DNA of 64,000 nt from Riptortus pedestris (taxonomy: Eukaryota > Arthropoda > Insecta > Hemiptera > Alydidae): NCBI GenBank assembly GCA_019009955.1, contig CM032230.1, positions 34,744,501-34,808,500 of the forward strand, written 5' to 3'. The notes below the pieces were generated by a model, which worked only from the letters and a program-made list of their open reading frames with translations, had not been told where the DNA came from and did no database searches. Shown here piece after piece: positions 10,746 through 22,340 of this stretch (position 1 is its first letter; each line of letters opens with the position of its first letter). Both the position numbers and the translations under genes were made by a program.

Positions 10746-11773
10746 GGTATATATCCTCTTGTGCATCCATATTGCAAGGATTGCATTTTAGTTTGGGGTT
10801 TATGGCGTAGACAGTTTTATTTACTGTTAACTTGATATGGTAATTACTAGAGGTTTTAATTTGTACTATCAATTTGTATATTGGATAAGAGAGGTTTTAA
10901 TAGAAATAATTTTGAGAAACTCCTTGGATTTCCTGCACATTTTTGTATAGAATACTATACCTTGATTTGTTTTTGTTTTCTGAAACTTGGGACAATTGCT
11001 GATTTCGTAGAGTAAAAAGCATATATGCCAGTCTAAGGAGAGAATATATATATTTATTTTTTTTGTATATTTTATTAAAATGAATAACTCTTGTGTTTTT
11101 ACGTTCTCTGATACTGACGGATATTCTAATTTTTGGGAGTAAAAAAAGTGAAATTATCTGAGAACACTTCAGTTGGTATTTATTTCTGAGGTGTTGAACG
11201 AGTTTAAAAATATACCGAAACTCTGAGAAAGGCAACCTTCGCCCGTAGGTTTAAATAAATACGCATATCTTAATATGTGACTGATGAATAAAGCGATATT
11301 ATTTATTTGCAAAGTAATGTCTCTCTGTATCCTTGAGCATACTGAGAATATGCAATGAAATAGACACAATGCCAACTCTGGTTTCTTTGTACTGTTCAAT
11401 GCTATTTAAATACAATAGTTTCAGCTTCAGCTGAGCCGGAAAAAGGTGGTTTACTTCTGATTTGAATATTAGTCTCAGGAGGGAAAATTGATAATGCATT
11501 CCGAGTCAATACATCTCTTCCTACCTAGGAATGCAGTTGATGCATCTGGCAATAGTTGTGTAATGTACCCTTGTATGCAGAACCAAAAATTCTTTAAATC
11601 CAGCTACAATCTAGCGTGTTTTTGCTCTGAAAATTTGGCTATTTTTTTCTAAAATACTTTTAATAGGTTATTTGTTTTTTAAATAGCTAATTTTAATGTA
11701 TGTTAATAGCAAATTTATCTTGACTTTTTTTCTCTTTTCTGGAGGTTTTAGATGATTTCCTTTAATGCAAATA
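10746..11773. other. No gene recognised
   Basis: Unique AT-rich DNA. Several overlapping minus-strand open frames at 10900-11500 lack recognisable motifs and are no longer than expected by chance. Confidence 0.55.
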
Positions 11774-11854
11774 TATTTCCCTTAAGGCTCTTATTGAGGT
11801 TGAAATCATAATGGGATTATCGACAAAATGTCTTCAAAATTCCATCGATCCTAA

Positions 11855-11901
<47 letters not shown>

Positions 11902-11904
<3 letters not shown>

Positions 11905-12509
11905 TCAACCGCAAAAAAAAACCGGACACTTCATATTTGTCGTATTAAAAGCTAATTTTCAGCAATGTGTTTCTTTATGTGGGTATTCTAGTTATTACAG
12001 AGAATGTAGAGTCTAAGTCCATTGAACTAATCCCTTCAGGATTAGTAAACAATTAGATAAAACTCAGATTAGATTTATTTGTCGTGAAGTTGATCTATTC
12101 TAAACTGTAAGTAGTTTTTCGCACATTTAAACATCTTTAATTATTAACCAACCATTTTCTTTAATTAATGTTTTATTTTTATTTCGGTCCAGAATAATGG
12201 GTCTTTCAAACTTAGATGGAAGGCCGGAGCTTACGTTACATTGCCGAAACGCTTGGGGTAGCGAAGTCTACCATTCACTGTAATAAAAATGAAAAATAAT
12301 TTTTTTTTTTAAATGTGTTGATTTATCTTTTTTTTTTGTATTTTTTTGTAAATAATCAATAAAAATTATTCACTTTTGGCAGATTTTGTTTAAATAACCT
12401 ATAGATTAACCAATTATTTTAATTAAAAAGATTAATATACATATATATTAAGTATTTAACAAAATTATAAGACTAAATCTAAGTGTCCGGTTTTTTTTGC
12501 GGTTGAGTT
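11902..12509 (+). mobile_element. Tc1/mariner-like element, non-autonomous, nested in HX
   Basis: Terminal inverted repeats of about 28 bases (CACTCAACCGC, an A-run, CCGGACACTT) are mirrored at the end as AAGTGTCCGG, a T-run, GCGGTTGAGT. The element is flanked by TA (11900-11901 and 12510-12511), the Tc1/mariner target duplication. Inside, the plus-strand frame at about 12225-12282 reads RSLRYIAETLGVAKSTIH, the helix-turn-helix of a Tc1-like transposase DNA-binding domain. No DDE catalytic domain remains, so it is a deletion derivative that needed an enzyme from elsewhere. Confidence 0.92.
12225..12282 (+). pseudogene. Tc1-like transposase helix-turn-helix remnant
   Basis: RSLRYIAETLGVAKSTIH fits the conserved 'IA..LGV..STI' helix-turn-helix core by which Tc1-like transposases recognise their inverted repeats. 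The frame soon ends. Only about 20 residues of what is normally a roughly 340-residue protein are left, and the D-D-E catalytic region is missing. Confidence 0.75.
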
Positions 12510-13427
12510 TATATATATATATATATATATTTATATTTGTCTGTTAACGCTCTAGTGGTCGTTAATTTTGTCTGACTGATACCAAACTCGATATTTAATC
12601 GTTTTATGTGAAAATAAAAATCAAGTTCGTTAGAAGGAGGGAATTTTTAAATTCAAAATATCTCCGTTGTAATGCGTCGGACCAAAAAATTGTATAATAT
12701 CAATCTTATTGCAAATGTAATGTTCTATAAATGTTATATAAATAATTTCTCTATATTGAATATTAACGGAGATATTTCTATATTTTAGTTTTCGGCCATT
12801 AGTAAACCCCCTACTCTACGCCATATTAACTATATATAATCTGTTATATCATGAACCATTTCATTCTAAGGTTAAATACCAAGCATGGTTTTCATTCAAC
12901 TATTACTTTGTGTGGCAGATGAAATTCATCATTTGATGACTTGATCCATTGAGATTTTTCGTTCTTTACTCTAAAATATTTATTTGTACTTCACCATACT
13001 CGATATTTAGACGGTTCAGTCAACACTTAATATCATATTTGTTATTGGCTGAAATTGGACCTGGAATAGGGGTGGCTTAGAAGGGGAGATTAGATAATAC
13101 AAAATGACTTTGTTGTTATGAGTCGGGTCATAAAATGGAACCAATCTTGGTTAACTATAAAATTTTGATTTTTTTACATTTGTTTCTCTATGCATTTTTG
13201 GTAACTTGTGTATTAAGCGAGTTATTCGTACTTTCTTGTTTTCTGCCTACACTAATCCCCTCCCCTTCTACTCATCGGTTTTTTAACATATAAGTAGAGA
13301 ATACGTAGTGAAATGAGATCACAGGTGTTAAACCAGCATTGGGGAAATGTTCTTCGTTTACGCAGCCCCTGCGTGGCGGACTTTTTTTGACCTTGAAAAG
13401 CTCTTTTTTGACACTTATAAACTTAGT

Positions 13428-14005
13428 AAAAGTCCGTCACGCAGGGGCTGCGTAAACTAAGCAGATTTCCCACGTGAAGTTATACAATAGAGAAATCTCC
13501 ATACGAGAGCCTAACAGTTACGGAATTGGCCGAACTAGCTTTTTGCGGGAAACTCAATCATCCTTTATACGCCCACATTTCATAAAAATGCAAATATCTC
13601 AGTTAATATTTAAGATAGAGAATACATGTAAAGAACAATATTTATAGTAAATTTAATTTGCAATAAGATTGGTTCTATACAATTTTTGATCCGACGTATG
13701 GTATATCCGGAGATATTTCGAATTTTCGAAAATCCCCCCTCTAAACTCCCCTCCCACTGGTCCGCTTTCAGCCATTAACGAACTTGATCTGTCTTTTTGC
13801 ATAAAACGTTTAAATATTGAGCTAGGTAACAATCAAACAAAAATTGCTACCGCTAGAGCGTTAACAGAAATATATATATAATTTTGAGCAGGCTTCATTT
13901 TCGTCTTCTCCTGGGTAGGATCGAAAAACGTTTGAAGGAACTTTTCGAAAATAGCGTCATGAGTACGATCTCAATAGCTCATTTCCCTCGAGGGAAATCT
14001 GCTAA
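13428..14005 (+). mobile_element. HX copy, complete, 578 bp
   Basis: Starts AAAAGTCCGTCACGCAGG and has the full ACGCAGGGGCTGCGT hairpin and CTAAGCAGATTTCCC. The 'GAGAGCC.AACAGTTACGGAA' 5' module, AT-rich and C-rich blocks, and GCGACCGCTAGAGCG equivalent (CTACCGCTAGAGCG) follow, then a short (TA)n. The end is ATTTCCCTCGAGGGAAATCTGCTAA. The palindrome centre is CTCGAG instead of the usual CTTAAG. It lies head-to-head with the copy ending at 13388, 39 bases away. Confidence 0.93.
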
Positions 14006-14028
14006 TAAGTTAAATTATTATCGAATAC

Positions 14029-14460
14029 TTCTGCTGACCACTCACACAATACAAATGCTAATATCTCGTTTAATATTCAAGATAGAGAATAAATGAATAG
14101 AATAATATTTATAGTAAATTTAATGTGCAATAAGATTGATTCTATACACTTTTTCGATCTGACGCATAATAACGGAGATATTTCGAATTTCCATAAATCC
14201 TCCCTTCCAAACCCCCCTTCCCCCTAGTCCGATTTCAGCCATTAACGAACTTAATCTTTCTTTTTACATAAAACGATTAAATTCCGAGTTTGGTAACGAT
14301 CAAACAAACATTGCGACCGCTAGAGCGTTGACAGACGCTTGAACGGACTTCATTTTCGTCTTCTCCTGGGTAGGATCGAAGGACATTTGAAGAAATGTTT
14401 CGAAAATCACGTCATGAGTACGACCTCAATAGCTGATTTCCCTCGAGGGAAATCTGCTAA
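14029..14460 (+). mobile_element. HX copy, 5' truncated, tandem to the previous one
   Basis: Begins in the AT-rich region (CTGCTGACCACTCACACAATAC) and runs through all later blocks to ATTTCCCTCGAGGGAAATCTGCTAA, sharing the CTCGAG palindrome variant with its neighbour. Both copies are followed by the same 23 bases (TAAGTTAAATTATTATCGAATAC at 14006-14028 and 14461-14483). The microsatellite is nearly absent here (GTTGACAGACGCTTGAACGG). Confidence 0.9.
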
Positions 14461-15866
14461 TAAGTTAAATTATTATCGAATACCCATAATCTGGTCTTCT
14501 GAAATTAACATATAAGTAACTCTATTAGCGAAAAGCTAGAGCGGGCCCATTAGCTCAACATTAACTGTGTATAATAATAATAAAACTGGTAATCATATTG
14601 AGTTTATGAACAGCTCCTTATCGTTGAAAGGAGAAATAAAATGGACGACAAGCAGTGATCTTGGGGTATTAAGTGCAGGGCTAAACTATGTCCGCTAAGT
14701 CTGAGGGCAAATGAAATTACGCCAATTTCCAACAGTCCAAAGCTGGGGGTTTATCCATCCAAACCTCATCCACAACTTCCCCCAACTTAACTCCTAACTC
14801 CTTACTTACTTTTCTAACGAAATTCACTTCTTTAAATTAATTAAGGGCTGGAGTACAAGCAAAACACTTTTGTTCGGTGAAATGGCTCAGTTATATTAGT
14901 CCCTTGGAAATTTAGGTGTGACGAATTTAGTGTTTTATTTCCAGAGCTCTTAGCAACTTTACTACAAAAGTTGCAATTTATTAAAGAATTCTGACAAATA
15001 ACTTCTTCTGACGTCCAACTTTAGAGCCAGAGTTTTTATTTTTATCAGAGACCGTTCTCCGTTTAAGTACAATCGCTAAAAATCTCAATTAACAATTAAA
15101 TGATCATTGGCCAGAGATATATTAAGAAACTTTCCGTCAAACAGGAAATGCAGGCTCAAAGTAATTTTATTCTAGATTAAGTGAATTTGTTCAATTAATA
15201 TACCTGATAAATTCAGAAAAGTCAATAAGCAAGTAGAACTACAGTTCCATCACAGAAATGACGAGCAGATTACATTAGATTGCTAATATATCTCACCATC
15301 AATTCCTTTTTTCTCCCCTAGTAATGGTCTAATTTAAGTTGCTTGGAATAAGCCATATCTTTACATATTAGCGTATAGTATATCTTCGTGTGGGGATTTA
15401 GTGAAAAATACCAATTACTCTGTTGAAATTCGAATTAAGAAAAAAAAATTATAGCACTTAAACTGTAGCATATAACTTTCTCAATAAGCTTTACCATTCA
15501 AAAGCTTTCGAATCGTCGGATTTTAAAAATGATATTCACAATTTAGTTTTTCTTCTGCCTTTTAACTTTTACTTTCATTGGGATGAATTTCTCCATTATG
15601 GAACTTAGCTTTTGATAAATAAAATGTTTACAGTTAAGGTTACGACCTAGCAAAATTTACGTCAACTATATATTCAAAATACGTGTTTGTATAGCAATAC
15701 TATTGTGCATTGCGAAAACATTTAGAAACCTTTTAAGTATAGAATTTCGCTAGCTGTAGACTAGACATGTCCTTACAATATTTTTTTTCTAAAATATCTA
15801 TTTTTTGTTAATGATTTTTGCGGTGACTTTACATTAGGTTGTACATGTCCAAACGTCTTCTCACCT

Positions 15867-16047
15867 GGTAAATCAAATAAAGGGTTAGTACCGCCTGTAT
15901 ATATCGAGTACAGCTGGCTACTGACTAACGGACAACTAACTCAGTACAACTTTTGACGGGCTTGAAGATAGTGCCATCGCATCGAAAGCGTTTGCCAGCT
16001 GTACTGGACCAGTAGCGATGGTCTTAACTAATAGGTATGACAACAGC
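15867..16047 (+). mobile_element. Short retroposon (here R181) with 10-bp target duplication
   Basis: 181 bases start GGTAAATCAAATAAAGGG and end GGTATGACAACAGC. The element is flanked by CTTCTCACCT at 15857-15866 and again at 16048-16057. A second copy of about the same length lies in the 3' LTR at 59838-60615 (split by HX), with its own 12-bp duplication. It contains GACGGGCTTGAAGATAGTGCC...ATCGAAAGC. There are no terminal inverted repeats, no coding capacity and no poly(A). Variable 10-12 bp duplications suggest target-primed retroposition. The parent element is unknown. Confidence 0.8.
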
Positions 16048-19000
16048 CTTCTCACCTAATTCTAGTTATTTTCTGTCAACAATCGCCAATTGAGATAAGC
16101 GTATTCTAATGAGAATATGAGAATGGAAACAGAGCAACAGATGAGACTGCAACAGTATAATGAGAGAACCTCCCTGGCGTTAGAATCTATACAGTGCAAA
16201 TATAAAATGTAAATGAGATTCTATTAATAGTACCAATGAATCGCCACTTCTCATCCTTGTCTCGTGACGCTAGAATTATTGTAATTTCAAGACATGCCTT
16301 GTACAGTTTAATTTTTTTTATTTTTCCAAACCCACTGAGGTACTAGTAGTAGTTAAAATTCAAGTTAGCTCTGATTGGTGATCCCCATTCATACAGTAGC
16401 CAAATAAGTGATGTTTTGGGATGAGCAATTGCAGATATAACATATCCGACTTTGTTGGCATAGCCTGCATCTGACCTTCAGAGAAGTTTTAAAGGAAAAT
16501 AGGTTTCAGAAAAACTTGCATAACGGAATATTTGAGAAAAAGTTTCCCTATAGCCATGCAGTGGGTGCATTTATGTAAAATTAATTATTACAATCATCAA
16601 TAAGCAATTTCCCCAAAATATTTCGTGGCACACAACTGCTTATAAAATGTTTGGGGATATTTTCTATTTATTTCTAAAAATAACACATATCCATTGGCTT
16701 AATTTTGAAGAACCAAGTAATTGCCTATTGTATTCGTTAAGTACTCGGCAAACGGCTAGAAAATAAAATGTAGTATCCATCTCTTCATATTATATAGAGA
16801 GCATGCCCAAATTTTCAGTTCTACAGGCAGAGTAATAAAAATTCAACGTTTCACGCCTTTCTTTCATTATAGGCTTTTGAAATGTATGCTGTATCGTTAC
16901 TCATATACTATTATTATCTAAAGATAAATTAAGATTTTTATAGTTACAATGAAACTTAGAAAGATTTGCCTCAACTAACATTTATTTTCTTATCTATATT
17001 ACCTAGCTCTTTAATCCAGCTAACATTTACACCTAGGAATTTCTGGCTAGTATATTCCAGTTTTCTAAACCAATTAGCCCGTTTTTCAATTACTACTTTC
17101 TCAGTAATTATTCTGGGCCAACAATGATTTGGAAGATTTAAAGATTTATACAAATAATTTAATGATGAAAAATAAAATGGTTATGTTTAAGTTTCAGAAA
17201 ACAAAATGTAATCTGTACAGTTTTTTTTGTAAGTGTGAACATTTTTTTAATGAAATATTTTTGAGATGACTCATCCTTATCATTTTTCTCATGACCCTAG
17301 AATTTCGCCCACAACATATAACTCTGAAAGTAGATTCAAATACACTAAACTTATATTCCAGTAATATTTATTTTTAGTTAAAAAATTCTGTCAAACAGCA
17401 TTAATTCCAAATTTGGCCGAAGTTATTTCTTTGAAGTGTTGTTACGGAACCAGCCGTCGAACAATCAGTATAATAGAATATCTATATTCATTTACTACCT
17501 CTACTTCTGAAAAAATATAATTCCATTTTTCGTTTATAGATCATTTTTCCCCTTTTCTAAATACCATAATTTTTATAAGTTTCCTTCAAGTTCGATAGGA
17601 TACAACTCACTGGTTTTATTGATCAGTATTGCATGACTTCTTGCTCCTTAGCCGGAAGTATGATGTTATCGGCATACAATTAATTTTAACTCCTGTGTAA
17701 AAATAGAACCCACTAAAAATCTGAAATGGCAGAATAAAGTAATAAAATAAAGAGGGGACTTCAGACTTCCTTATAATAAATCACAAATTGTGTCAAAGTT
17801 TCTATTTATAAGAATCCTTTACCATAATATAAAAATAATTGAGATATTAATATTTGTTAGAAATGAAAATAAAAACTGATAAAAATAAGGGACAGATACT
17901 GAAACGAACCATTGTTATGTTAATAGTAAAAAACCTTCATTGGTCTTTAAACCTAATTAAAAATCAGATAAAGTATGCATTCGTGACTATCATTTGAAAT
18001 AATAATCAATCCATCTTCAAGTGCAATATAAACAAGTTCTGTAAACATTCCGAATGCATTGTTATACTTCTAAATATAGTATGTTCTTGAGCATGCCAAT
18101 ATTCATTGAGTATTTGTGCACCATCTATTATTTTTGATCATTCCTTTTTACCAGTTAGGCAGTCGTTAGACATGTGTTTACATATTGGGCTTTGCAAAAG
18201 TCTGTTGTGGCATATTTATAATTTACATTTTTCATGCAGCTCTTTATTCTTATAAATATTTAACCATTGCAGCTAGTCTTTTACTAATAGCAAATGCGAC
18301 AGTAGCATATAAAATAAGTAAATAAGTTTAGTAAATAAGTCTCTCTTAAACAGTACTTAATTTTAAAATAGGTTTGTTGATAATTTAGATTGGTAGCTCA
18401 ATACTTCAGAATCCTTTAAAGCAGATTTATCAGTTTTATATAGTATTTGTAATTCATTATCTCAAAAATGACCTAAGACCCAAGATATATAAATTAAAGT
18501 AGCGACCGATTCTGATAACCTCAGAAAATGAGGTTCTGCTAGATTTTTTTTTCAGGAGAGTCGCTTATAAGAAAATTGAAGAAGGGCGGCTACAGCCACA
18601 ATTTCCAATACTGTAACTGCCAGAAAGTAGTCAAATAACCTCGTGACAGAGTGTGAAACAGGCAATGACAAGAAAAATGCAGCTAACTAGAAAATGATTG
18701 AGTGTCACCACTGAGCAAAATAAGAATACAGGAGGCCAGAGAAAGTTTTCAAACTTAAAGGAACATCAGTAGTTTTCATTGAAAAATGCCTAGGATAAAA
18801 TATTTCTATGGATTAATCAAAATGGTTAATGGTAATCCAAAGCTTTGCTAAATATATCCGCCCCAGAGTCATTATTTGAGTTTGTCAGTTAATTCTTGCT
18901 ATAAATATTGTTTATGGGGCTCTCCTTATCTCTAAGGCATAAAATAACATTGTAAAAATAAGGACCTCATCAAGACGTAATTTTATTACAACGACTCTCT

Positions 19001-19430
19001 CTAGGGCTTAATGACAATGTAAGTCAAATACATTAGATCAAGTCTGAAACAGCATTTTATTGAAGGGAGTAACAACAGTGAAAGCCCAAAAATAAAAGTA
19101 ATAGTAGAAAGTGATGACTGCCCGAGATAGAAGAGTAAGTTGTGTTATAAAGCTTGCCTGGAGGCCAAATGGAATTACTTCATCTCCTCTTCTCCAATCT
19201 ATAGGTTTGCTTAGTCCTTTCCTTTCGTATCCTTTGCTACACTTTTCATTATATTTACTCCCATTAATTGACTCTTTCATCTTGCTGCAATATAGAAAAA
19301 TTGTTTACACTAAAACAATATTTCAGAAATAAATATTGTTGGCAAAGTTCGTTCTATATATACACATACATTTCCTCTACATAGTAACCCTGTGTGGAAG
19401 GATTTTATATTTCTGCTCTTCCTGACTCAC

Positions 19431-19584
19431 CTGCAAAGCTGCTTCATCTTCACAGGTTATTTTCGTTCCTAATGGTAGGACGATTTTGTTATTTATTCGT
19501 AAAACCTTCATATAAGGGAAGGGTTCTTCCCCTGCATATGTGCCTTTTGTGGCATATCGAGGTAGTTCTATAGAAGGTGATTGT
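19431..19584 (-). other. Possible coding exon, unrecognised
   Basis: The minus strand has an open frame (19377-19775) of ordinary, non-repetitive composition. Its residues toward the end read LGTKITCEDEAALQ, immediately followed by a textbook splice donor (CAG then GTGAGT, boundary 19431/19430). A possible acceptor ATTAG lies at 19585-19589, but the tract before it is weak. The encoded 51 residues match no family I recognise. No neighbouring exon was found. It could be chance. Confidence 0.2.
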
Positions 19585-21179
19585 CTAATATGTTTCAGAG
19601 ATTTTTCAGTAAGAAAAATTGATTTAATTCGAGCAGAAGGCTTCCAAGTATGCCGTCTTACCCTCCATAATATGCCAACAACAACAACCCCCCTCCCCCT
19701 CCAACTGTCGTTCTTCACTTGTTTCTGTCGATTACGGTATACTCTTTTTTGAAGTTTATTTCTACAATAATCCACAATGCCATTTTGTATCTAAACCTTC
19801 TCTTCATCTCAATCTCTTATATAAGTATTATCTCGAGAGAATAATCTAACGCATATCTGTAACTACGAGTATATGGATGATATTGTTATTTACAATGCTT
19901 ACGTATTTTCCATTTGAGCCCTGCCCTTCTTGAAGCTGTTTCCCAGAAGACCTTTTGCTTCCCAAAATCCATTGACATCTAATTTAGCAACTCGAGATGG
20001 GCTCCCTTAGTTTCTTCAGATCCTCCCAAACACAAATTATTATCTTTTACTCATAAAAATGCACTAGTCAACATCACCGATTCCATGCATTACCTGTGCA
20101 TCCTTGGTCACATAGACACCCTAATTCTTCACATCCGCTTGACTCAAAACCCCTTCAGAACCATACTCTCTCCAACTTCCTCCTATCCTCCTATCTTTCT
20201 CGGATTGAAATTCCTGATTTATAGACTCATCATTGACTCCGCACTCCTTTGAGCAGCTCATCTCCTCTCAGTTCTCATTAAAACTCCTCACCAGAGGCTA
20301 TAATCATGCTATTTTATTATTCTGTGGCAATCCGATCTATGATTACCTGAATGGGTTTTCAGTCGTCTAAACATGAATCACTACGACAAATATTTAGACC
20401 AAAATCTCCCCAAGCCTTCCTGTTCCTCTCTCACACTCTCCTAAGGTACCCCAGATAAGATAATTGTAACATGTCGCTTGTCAATGTAAGAGATCCATTG
20501 CTTACATCCCACCCGCTTTTCCCACTCAACCTGCCCATAATTTAATAGGGCTTCTATTTAGATGATAATAATAGGGTTATACAACTGGCTGAGCTCCATA
20601 TCAAGATGCCCGGCATCATTGCATAATCATTTAAGTAAAAAAAAAAAATATACGTTCTTCCTCGAACTAAGTTAATTTGGGTTGGACCACTTTAAGATGA
20701 ACTTATTAATATAAATGTGGATCTGAGATTGTGTAATTTTACCTTACAACACGTCAGCATATTGTTGAGTATTTGCTAATATACAATTCTAGTATTGAAG
20801 TCACCACGAAATGTTCATTCCCTTCATTAACTAAAAAGACGTTTGTAGTTTCTTCATTCGGCAAATGTCATTTTGGAGCCATAAATAGCCTCTTGAATCC
20901 AATTCCTACTCTCTGAAGACGCGAAATGTAGATTTTCTTCGAAAAACGCAGAACTTCAGTCGTTACTCAAATAGTTGAAGTGAAATCTAAGCAAAAAAGG
21001 GCAAAGGATCATTTGGCATCATCATCATGGCTTTTAGTTTAAAATAGCGGATTACATTAAATATTTATTACTTGCTGGATTGAAACTTGGCTCAGCTTTA
21101 TCAAAAGGGCTGAGAGATGCACAAAATGATCTCAGAAAATAGATGTTTTTTTTTTTAAACCAATTAAGAATTTTTATCA

Positions 21180-21317
21180 AATTTCCCTCAAAGGAAATCA
21201 TCTATTGAAGTTGTTTTTATGACATGTTTTTTCCCCAGAAAATGTCTTTAAATGCCCATTCAACCTAACTAGGACGACGGAAATGACTTTCAACATTATG
21301 TATATATATATTCGTTT
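21180..21317 (-). mobile_element. HX fragment, minus strand, 3' end and 3' block
   Basis: AATTTCCCTCAAAGGAAATCATCTATTGAAG is a decayed 3' end. The 3' block follows (AAATGCCCATTCAACCTAACTAGGACGACGGAAATGA) and then a short (TA)n. A MITE begins at the end of this microsatellite, and no further HX blocks are seen beyond it. Confidence 0.75.
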
Positions 21318-21658
21318 TTAGAATTAATTTATTTTAAATTATTTACGTTGTAGTTAGTTGTAAAAGGAATATATTTTTCCAACTGCATAGTTTCATGTGA
21401 AAAAAACAGGAACCAGTTTTTTCTTTGCACTACAATACATACAGCTAGTATTTATAAATGTTCGAAAATGCTGCCGTCTTCATTTATGTAGATTAAAATA
21501 CATATCTGAAATCCCTTTTGGCACTGCACATTTCTGCTACTGAAATTGAAGATACGTCACCGTTTTTTTTTACAATACATGAAACTATGCTGGTGAAAAA
21601 AATGTATTCCTTTTACAAATAACTTCAACGTATTTAGTTTAAAATAAATTAATTCTAA
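21318..21658. mobile_element. MITE with ~95-bp inverted repeats
   Basis: The left arm from 21318 (TTAGAATTAATTTATTTTAA...GTAAAAGGAATA...GCATAGTTTCATGT) is repeated in reverse complement ending at 21658 (ACATGAAACTATGC...ATTCCTTTTAC...TTAATTCTAA). The arms match over about 95 bases with several substitutions and small indels. About 150 bases of non-coding centre lie between them. The long arms are of fold-back type. The superfamily is undetermined because no clear target duplication is visible. Confidence 0.85.
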
Positions 21659-22139
21659 GATCTTTTTTTTTTGTTTTTTAAAGTAAATATTTTTGGGATT
21701 CATTCAAGAATACTTTATTTCGTTTACGCAAAAAAAAACAACTCTTTTTAATTATTTTAGAATCCATTTCTTTCCCCGAATACTTGTTTAAACGATGTTT
21801 TTGTTGGCTTCAACTTTGTTGTCGCACGATTTTTCAATAATATGTGCCGTTCCTGTAAGGATGTGTCAAATACAAATATTCTTAAAAATAAAATCGTTTT
21901 ATAATTTAATTTTATACAAGAATAAAAAAATTATTCATAAAAATATAAAATAAAATAATAAAAAAATAAAAATTTTCCATAAAAAATATGGAAATTCAAT
22001 GTTATGGTCGCTTGAGTACTCTGGAGGAGGTTCTGATGTTGAATATTGACTGAAAGGATTCTTCAGAGGTCTCAATTATGGCACACCAAGTCTCAACCTT
22101 TTATTAAGGCAATTGCAGATTTTAAGGTGGGAGGCACGG

Positions 22140-22340
22140 GAACTTGTTACCAAACTTTATATATAAGCGTTTCATGTAAAACTAACTGTGAAGTTCATTA
22201 ACAGCTGATATCGGATGGGGCACTCGAAAATTCAAAATATTTAGGTTACCTTGAGCCGGATCAAAATATAGTATATAATCAATTTTGTTGCACATTTAAT
22301 TCTCTATAAATGTTGTTCTATAGACGTTTTCTCTATCTTT
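22140..22340 (-). mobile_element. HX fragment, minus strand, middle blocks
   Basis: TTGTTACCAAACTTTATAT, then GCGTTTCATGTAAAACTAA..GAAGTTCATTAAC, a reduced G-rich block, AAAATTCAAAATATTTAGG, and GCACATTTAATTCTCTATAAATGTTG. Both ends are missing. Confidence 0.75.

Larger units (their letters stand above)
11774..13388 (-). mobile_element. HX copy, minus strand, split by a Tc1-like element
   Basis: The 3' end (ATTTCCCTTAAGG, then CTTATTGAGGTTG) and 3' block lead into a (TA)n tract (11861-11901). A 608-base Tc1-like element interrupts the tract, which resumes at 12510-12531. After it come CTGTTAACGCTCTAG, the C-rich and AT-rich blocks, the variant insert (GAGATTTTTCGTTCTTTAC) and a second AT-rich block. 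The reversed 5' end CGTTTACGCAGCCCCTGCG closes the copy. Without the insert it is about 1.0 kb, one of the longest copies. Confidence 0.88.
14484..21179. other. Mostly unique AT-rich DNA
   Basis: Apart from the 181-bp retroposon (15867-16047) and one possible exon (19431-19584), no repeat copy or gene was recognised. 19910-20540 is markedly pyrimidine-rich on the plus strand (many CTCC, TTCC and CCTC words) with no open frame of note. Intronic or intergenic origin cannot be decided. Confidence 0.5.

Noticed and set aside
11902..12509. Autonomous Tc1 transposon
   Set aside because: At 608 bases with only the helix-turn-helix legible, it cannot encode a full transposase.
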